NCBI GenBank assembly: GCA_028753945.1
Contig: JAPNXP010000009.1
Location: 3,224,001-3,288,000 of the forward strand
DNA: 64,000 bases
Direction of reading: 5' to 3'
DNA from: Hexactinellida sp. DTS-2022
Taxonomy: Eukaryota; Porifera; Hexactinellida
Position numbers and translations under genes: made by a program. Under the pieces are notes generated by a model. That model was not told the DNA's origin. It worked only from the letters and a program-made list of their open reading frames with translations, and made no database searches. Shown in pieces: positions 57,906-64,000 of this stretch; the stretch's first letter is position 1; each line of letters opens with the position of its first letter.

Positions 57906-59817
57906 TGTTTGTCCGGATTACATTAAAGTAATTCGGAGATAAAAAACGCATCTCTATTTGAGATAAAAACTAACTAGAGGCCTGCATTTGTCCGGCTCCG
58001 TATGTCGGCATTTGTCAAAAATTCCAAATATCAAATGTTTAGAATTTTCCGACTACTTTGTCTCTATGTTTATGCTGGCATTTCTCCGACTGTTTATTAA
58101 GTATCGCAATGTGAGTATTCAATAACAGTTGTAATTTATTTATGTTTTCTCTCAACACAATTTTTGTTGATATATGTACTTTTCAGATCTTGTGTTTTAT
58201 TTAAACATGATATATTGGCTAATAATAGAATACGTATAATAAATATATTAATGCTATTTAGTATTTGATATTTAAATTAACATGGATTTTACTCAATATA
58301 AATAAAATCGCTGTTCAAAATATAGAACATATGAAGGTCACAAGTTGTTTGTATCCAAAAGAAAGATAATCAATATACTAGGCTTGTGCTCTTTTTAGCT
58401 AAGCTCAGTCAAGAATGTAATCATATTAGTTAGCTTTCACAGTCAATATGTGTTACTGTGCTATTTCTTTTTCAGTCGTTACATAGCACCTTTTTTATAG
58501 AGAGTGCTCCTGAATTAACATTTAACAAGGCCTCTTAGTGTGTAAGAGGTTTTCTGCTGAGCACCCATTAGGGTCGCTGGCTATACTTACTCCTACGCAC
58601 TTGACGCCCACTATAGTTAGGGCTGACTTCGCACCTGTCCAAAGATTATATTACTTAGTGAAAGTAAAATGTAATGAAGCTTCTAAATAATTTTTATTAT
58701 CAATTATATAATTTATATTACATATAATTACAATACACATTTATTGTTTGTTTGAAGGTACGAGAAACGAAATGACTTTCAGACCCTGTAGACATGCAAA
58801 TTGGTGTAGATTGCAGAATGAAATAAAATAACTTGGATTAACATTCGTATTTGTCATTCACCAATTCAGAGCAGTTTCGAAATAATATCATTTAGAAGTT
58901 CCTTAATTCCCACACACTGACCTTGAGTTTGAGATTTTCTGATTAATTCCCAATCCCATTCTGAATGGACTGGGATTAATCTTAAAATCTTTAAAACTAT
59001 AATTTCCATAGGGATTTGGCCCCATCTCTGGTTGCATATTCTAACAATTGTTATTTTTAGACTATTTTCCAATATTGAGAAAGTAGTCTGAAAAATGTCA
59101 ACATCTTAGATTCGGAGAATTCCCAGATACGGAGTTTGACGTAGTCTCGGAATGGGATTAGTAGGGCCCATAGGTTAGTCCATTACGGTGACATTGGGAG
59201 GCCATTGCACATTGGTGATTCAATTGGCAAACTTTTGTATGTCCATGGCCCTACCAACCATACCAGAGCCTACGCCTTTGTATTGTTAATTTATAGATGC
59301 ACATTTAAACACATTTACTACATAATTAGAAGGTAATTACTCATTTACTCACTATACATTCTCAAATGAGTGATATTGATAAGCTGATTTAACAGCAAAA
59401 CCAGCTATTAAACCAACTAACAACACAACCAGCTTATCAATAAACTCAACATTAATTTGAGAATGTGTCGCGATTAATTATGTTCTGTTTATGGTGAATG
59501 TATTGAAAATTATATGTATTGGAGATTAAACTGGTGGCTTAAGTTAAATGGTTTGAATTCGCGAGTAGATTAGGATAAATATTTATTAGGAGGAAATACG
59601 AGCCTACAGTATAATCTCGTTCGCTTTTGCTAGGGAATACTTAACTATTCCACTTAATTAATTATCATGTATAATTTACACTTTACAACGCAATATAATT
59701 AACTTACAAAAGGATTCGTATTCATTTTGTCAAGTCTTCAATATTAATCTATATACGTAACTATATGATACTTGTTTGCTTACTTACTTATAATTTAAAA
59801 TCTCAATCTTATTCTTA
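57906..59817. other. Interior of the 4.8-kb element, no gene found
   Basis: Sparse short ORFs only. The only order visible is AT-rich sequence with an imperfect hairpin at 59365-59460 (CTCAAATGAGTGATATTGAT, and complement words TATCAATAA…TTGAGAATG). Confidence 0.4.
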
Positions 59818-60825
59818 GTCATTAATTCCCCAACTTTAACAACAAACAGCCCTTATTTGCAAGTAGTTAATTCTAAATTCGTATTTAGCATATGCAATTA
59901 CTTAAAATAATCGTCTAATCTCTATGTAAATTCTAATATTTTACAAACTTGTTTACCTATATTGTCAATAACAACAATAAATATTTGTATTAGAAACTTG
60001 TGAGTGTCAAATTCGTATTCAGCATACTTTGTTTACCTAGTATGATAAGTGAACGAATAACTGGATTAGATCTGGGATATAATCAATTTTTAACAACCCA
60101 TAATATTTAGTTATAAATTTTCTATAAGTATTATGACTCCATTTCGCCTGGTACTCAATCTCGCCTGACACTCGCAGGCGAAATTGAGTTTCAGGCGAGA
60201 TTGAGACTGAATCTCGCCTGGTACTCAATTTCGCCTACAACAGATACATGACATATTTAATTCTAATTAATTCGCTGTGTGTTTAACTTATAGAGACGGT
60301 TCCAATTAGATTATTGGGGTTATCGAGTGTGCAGAATTCAAATATGATAGTGAAATTAAATTTAAATTAATAATAATTGCAAATAATTGAACTTAATTTA
60401 TTTTGATGTACATAATAATGGTGTTAAATTATTAATTAATAAATTAAATATTTAGACAAATTAGCCAAATTTGATAAATCTCAGAGATTATACAAGATGG
60501 TCACAAACTTCCAATTTATCAATTGATCCTTATGCCACGTACCACCTCTACAAATGGGTCTTGACACCTTGGGTGTTTATGACATCGTAAATAAATGTGT
60601 TTTCACAATTTTGTGAATTATAAAATTCAAATGGGTCGGTTGGTTTTGAGTGATCACACAACACGCACATAAAAATGCTGACTCATCACTTATTATTTTG
60701 TACTGAAATTAGAATATCTTTGATACGAAGTGAGCAAAATGGGAACTTCCACCACTCTAAGGGACGTTGCCTTCTGAAACACCATTCTGAAATAATTTAA
60801 CACCTTCATAGTGATGATGACATGG

Positions 60826-60948
60826 CAAAAAAATCCAAAATTGCAGCCTGTGGCGACAGCATGTTCCTTTGGAGGCACTATCAATAAACAACCAACAAAA
60901 TATAGTGCCACCAAAGGAACATGCGTCGGCACAGGCTGCAATTTTGGA

Positions 60949-60952
<4 letters not shown>
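60826..60952. repeat. Long hairpin ending tandem unit A
   Basis: AATCCAAAATTGCAGCCTGT and GCATGTTCCTTTGGAGGCAC pair with the sequence running to 60952, about a 55-bp stem with a ~15-base loop. The same hairpin closes unit B at 62811-62938. Confidence 0.9.

Positions 60953-60985
<33 letters not shown>
60951..60985. repeat. (ATT)n microsatellite
   Basis: About 12 ATT repeats directly after the unit-A hairpin. The equivalent site in unit B (62932-62942) has almost none. Confidence 0.95.
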
Positions 60986-60986
<1 letters not shown>

Positions 60987-61008
60987 GTCCGTATCCTCTA
61001 CACACAAC

Positions 61009-61750
61009 TAGGGGTCTCAATCCCGGAGCCTTTTTCCAATCCCGGGATTCCGGGATTGGAATCATGTTCAATCCCGGGATTGATCAAATAATTTATTGAC
61101 ACTTGACCAATCATGCAAATATGTTGAATTAATGTAATTGTGTATTGATTGATGACTCCATTACATAATAAATAGAGCATAAGATCGTAGTATAGTAATA
61201 ATAATATTTTAATTAAGATTTTTCTGATTATTCCTGATAGGAATTTAAATCTATATTTATATGAAATGGTTCAAGATTGTTGTTAATAAACAAAGCATCA
61301 TGTTATCAAAAATTCACCTAATGACAAAGCCACACGTAATTGAACAAGTAACGAATAATTGTTACCGAGAAATGTAAGCGATAAAAATGAATTAAAGAAT
61401 ATAATTACAGTCAGGTTCTTTTATTGTGAACATTCAAGGGACCAAAAATTGTGTTCATAATAGAGAGACTTCATAATAAGCGAACTCAACTTAATACAAC
61501 CCCTATGTAAGTTGTTAAATTGGAACTGTAGGGTTTTTGTTCATAATAATAAATCTTCATATTATCAGACGAAATCTTGTTCATAATATGCAGACCTGAC
61601 TGTATATGTCATGCGAGAAGATAATATTCACATCAAGCTTCACTATCATTGCTATACTCATAATATATCTGGATCCCGGGATTGGAAAGTCTAATCCCGG
61701 GATTGAATCCCGGGATAAAATGGACCGGGATCCCGGGATTGAGACCCCTA
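61009..61750. mobile_element. 742-bp hAT-type MITE with AATCCCGGGATT words
   Basis: TAGGGGTCTCAATCCCGG and the complement (CCGGGATTGAGACCCCTA) are flanked by CACACAAC (61001-61008, 61751-61758). Several AATCCCGGGATT words lie at both ends. The MITE 61408-61602 is inserted inside. Confidence 0.95.
61408..61602. mobile_element. 195-bp MITE (CAGTCAGG family), copy 2
   Basis: CAGTCAGGTTCTTTTATTGT and …GCAGACCTGACTG, flanked by TA on both sides. Same family as 47034-47226. Confidence 0.9.
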
Positions 61751-62810
61751 CACACAACAGAGTTTAGTTAACTAGAAGCCCAAATTTTTAGGATGGGTGT
61801 CTCATGGGTTACAGATGTGCACCTGGGGTTAAGATTTTTTATTAACAATTTTTTTACAAATTTTTAACACCTATCAAAATTTGGCTGGTTCCTAACTCAA
61901 AAAATGTTATATTAAAGCCACAATTTTTTTCACAATTGGATTCACGATAAAATTCTGCGTCTGATGGAAAAAAATGCAAATTTTTAGAATTGGTAATTCA
62001 TGCCATAAATGGGGGTTGAAATTTCTTTGTTTACTAACACTTCAGATCAATTGAAAGTGCTAAATCTGATTCTATTGTTTCAACTTGTGATTATTATATT
62101 GATTCAACTTGTGAGATCGAGTAGGCTTCTATTTTCCAATTGTAAACTAAGATTCTACATTCCATAACAAAGACAGATTATTTGATTATATTTATTTCTG
62201 CGAGAATATTATTGCACAATGGATACATAGCATAATTAATTCTAATTATTCGCTCTGTGTTTAACGTATAGAGACCGTTCCAAATAGATTATTGGGGTTA
62301 TCGAGTGCGCTGAATTCAAATATGATAATGAAATTCAATTTAAATTAATAATTATTGCAAATAATTGAACTTAATCTATTTTGATGTACATAATATTGGT
62401 GTTTAATTATTAATAGGTTAATTAAATATTTATACTAATTATCTAAATTTCATTAATCTCAGAAATGATATAAGATAGAAACAAACTTTAAATTTATCAA
62501 TTGGTCCTTATGCCACGTACCACCTATACAAGTGGGTCTTGACAACTTGAGGTGATGATGACATCGTCAAAGAAATGTATTTTTACAATTTTGTGAATTA
62601 AATAATTCGCATGGGTTGGTTGGAGTTGGGTGAATACCCAACACGCACTTTCAAAAAAGCTGACTCTGCACATATTATATTCTACTGAAACTTGAATATT
62701 TCTCAAATGAGGTGAGCTAAATGGAAACTTCCAACTCACTAAGGGTCGTTGCCTACTGAAACACCTTTCTGAAATAGTTTAACACCTTCATAGTGATGAT
62801 GACTGGGCGA

Positions 62811-62938
62811 AAAAAAAATCCAAAATTGCAGCTGAGCCGACTGCATGTTCGTATGGAGGCACTATGAATAAACCAACACCAAAATATAGTGCCACCAAAG
62901 GAACATGCGTCGGCACAGGCTGCAATTTTGGATTTTTA
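62811..62938. repeat. Long hairpin ending tandem unit B
   Basis: Same sequence and layout as the hairpin at 60826-60952, with a few mismatches and a slightly longer A-run at its outer end. Confidence 0.9.
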
Positions 62939-63798
62939 TTTTTAGTCCGTAGATCGTCCACAGAACAGAGTTTTATTAACTAAGAACTCAAATTTTCAGG
63001 ATAGGTGTCTCATGGGTTACAGATGTGCACCTGGGGTCACGATTTTAGATTAAAAATATTGGACACATTTTCACACCTGTTTAATGTTATAACAGGTACA
63101 ATAAATAGAGCCCGAAAATTAAATTTATATGCATTCGATGGAGAATTAAATTCTACACCTTGTCACAGTACACGAATTTTCAAATTGTGCTTAGTTTGTG
63201 CCACAATTGAGTTGCAAATTCCCTTGGTTTACTAACACTTCAGTTCAATTGAAAGTGTTAAATCTAATTCAATTGTTTCAACTTATGATAATTATATTGA
63301 TTCAACTTGTGAGATCGAGTAGGCTTCTATTTTCCAATTGTAAACTAAGATTTTACATTCCATAACAACGACAGATTATGTGATTATATTTCCTTTTGCT
63401 TAGAATATTCTTGCACAATGGATCATGACCATATTTAATTCTAATTAATTCGCTCTGTGTTTAACTTATAGAGATTGTTCCAATTAGATTATTGGGGTTA
63501 TCGAGTGCGCTGAATTCAAATATGATAGTGAAATTAAATTTAAATTAATAATAATTTTAAAATAATCGAACTTATTCATTTTGCTGTACATAATAATGGT
63601 GTAAATTATTAATAAATTAATAATTTTTCATACTGATTTGATAAATAGCATTAATCTCAGAGATTATACAAGACAGAGACAAACTTCTAATTTATCAATT
63701 GATCCTTATGCCACGTAACACCTCTACAAATGTGTCTTGACACCTTGAGATCTTGATGCCATCGTAAAAAAATGTCTTTTCACAATTTTGTGAATTAG

Positions 63799-64000
63799 GC
63801 CATATAAAATAAGTAACTTGTTCATCATCCCCGCCCGTCCCAAATTTTACCCCCCTTCCGCATATATTTTATTCATATCACACGAAATAATAGTACAAAA
63901 TATTAGCTATAAATTTGTGTAAAGTACTCCTAATGTATCAATTTTTAATAAGTCTTGTATTTTGGTGCATTATTTAATAATTTAACATTGTTATGTGATT
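63799..64000. repeat. Repeat end shared with 34721-34976
   Basis: GGCCATATAAAATAAG opens a segment matching the reverse complement of 34721-34976, including GTCCCAAATTTTACCCCCC. It cuts tandem unit C and runs off the window. Confidence 0.8.

Larger units (their letters stand above)
55482..60237. mobile_element. 4.8-kb element, ~440-bp arms, AGGCGARATTGAG words
   Basis: CAGGCGAAATTGAGTACCAG at 55482 and ~440 bp inward pair with the sequence ending at 60237. The first 100 bp of each arm is built of alternating CAGGCGAGATTGAG words in both orientations, which makes a secondary hairpin at each tip. Flanks GATATGTC and GATACATG may be a decayed duplication; the empty context is seen at 62216. No transposase was recognised. 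It holds the GTTAAC-rich block and a Helitron-like start at 57850. Confidence 0.85.
55011..63798. repeat. Three tandem ~1.2-kb units, interrupted
   Basis: The marker ACAGAACAGAG…TTAACTA…GGGTTACAGATGTG occurs at about 55011, 61751 and 62958. Markers GCACAATGGAT, TTCGCTCTGTGTTTAA and CCTTATGCCACGTA follow in the same order each time. B to C is about 1207 bp; A to B is about 1.24 kb after removing the insertions 55482-60237 and 61009-61750. Each complete unit ends with a long hairpin. The third unit is cut at 63798. This could be a satellite or a tandemly arranged TE. Confidence 0.85.

Noticed and set aside
60757..61099. ORFs with long Ile runs
   Set aside because: They are translations of the (ATT)n microsatellite and the adjacent hairpin.

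Overview
This window is animal-type (metazoan) nuclear DNA: AT-rich, with no operons and no dense coding. A spliceosomal GT-AG intron is visible at 28183-28254. Nearly everything I can recognise is transposable-element (TE) material. The single convincing host gene segment is the 3' half of the second-largest RNA polymerase I subunit (POLR1B/RPA2 family) at 21194-22735. The species cannot be named from the sequence. The mixture of THAP/P-like, RAG1/Transib-like, nuclease-plus-CXC, hAT, gypsy, pogo-like, Mutator-like and Helitron-like relics fits an early-branching or marine invertebrate; that is inference.

Layout. 1-4700: inverted-repeat elements with unrecognised coding debris. 4813-12752: a Mutator-like MITE (miniature non-autonomous element), a P-like element relic (5116-6711), a pogo-like MITE, a RAG1/Transib-like transposase relic (8764-10250, minus strand) and a P-like MITE. 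13615-20490: a 6.9-kb element encoding a decayed protein with zinc-finger-like, XPG/PIN-nuclease-like and CXC Cys-rich parts. A hAT-type element is inserted in it, and that insert carries a mariner-type MITE which carries another MITE. 21194-22735: POLR1B 3' exon. 23994-27831: complete but dead THAP9/P-like element. 28045-29598: BED-finger hAT transposase pseudogene. 31827-32450: OTU protease pseudogene. 32724-34720: large fold-back element. 35617-39349: second dead THAP9/P-like element. 39870-43965: inverted-repeat element holding an unrecognised 350-codon ORF. 44042-45094: fold-back element. 47990-52442: coding remnants, including gypsy reverse transcriptase/RNase H, split by a nest of insertions that contains a 501-bp Helitron. 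52803-54784: three hAT-type MITEs. 55011-63798: about three tandem copies of a 1.2-kb unit, interrupted by two large insertions. 63799-64000: an end shared with 34721-34976.

Two patterns run through the window. First, the P-like elements share a target-site duplication that reads as 7 bp when bounded by C...G tips (ATTAATC, ACCTAGC, GTGTAAT; also TACAAGC/TATAAGC). Second, several hAT-type MITEs with clean 8-bp duplications each carry their own array of a short self-complementary word (for example CCGGATATCCGG, CGAATATTCG, AATCCCGGGATT). Insertions repeatedly fall inside other insertions, which gives a readable relative history. No complete, intact transposase was found, so any recent movement must have used enzymes encoded elsewhere.

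All boundaries were read by eye. Duplications and terminal repeats were located by direct comparison of the printed sequence; family names rest on recognised protein motifs, not on a database search.
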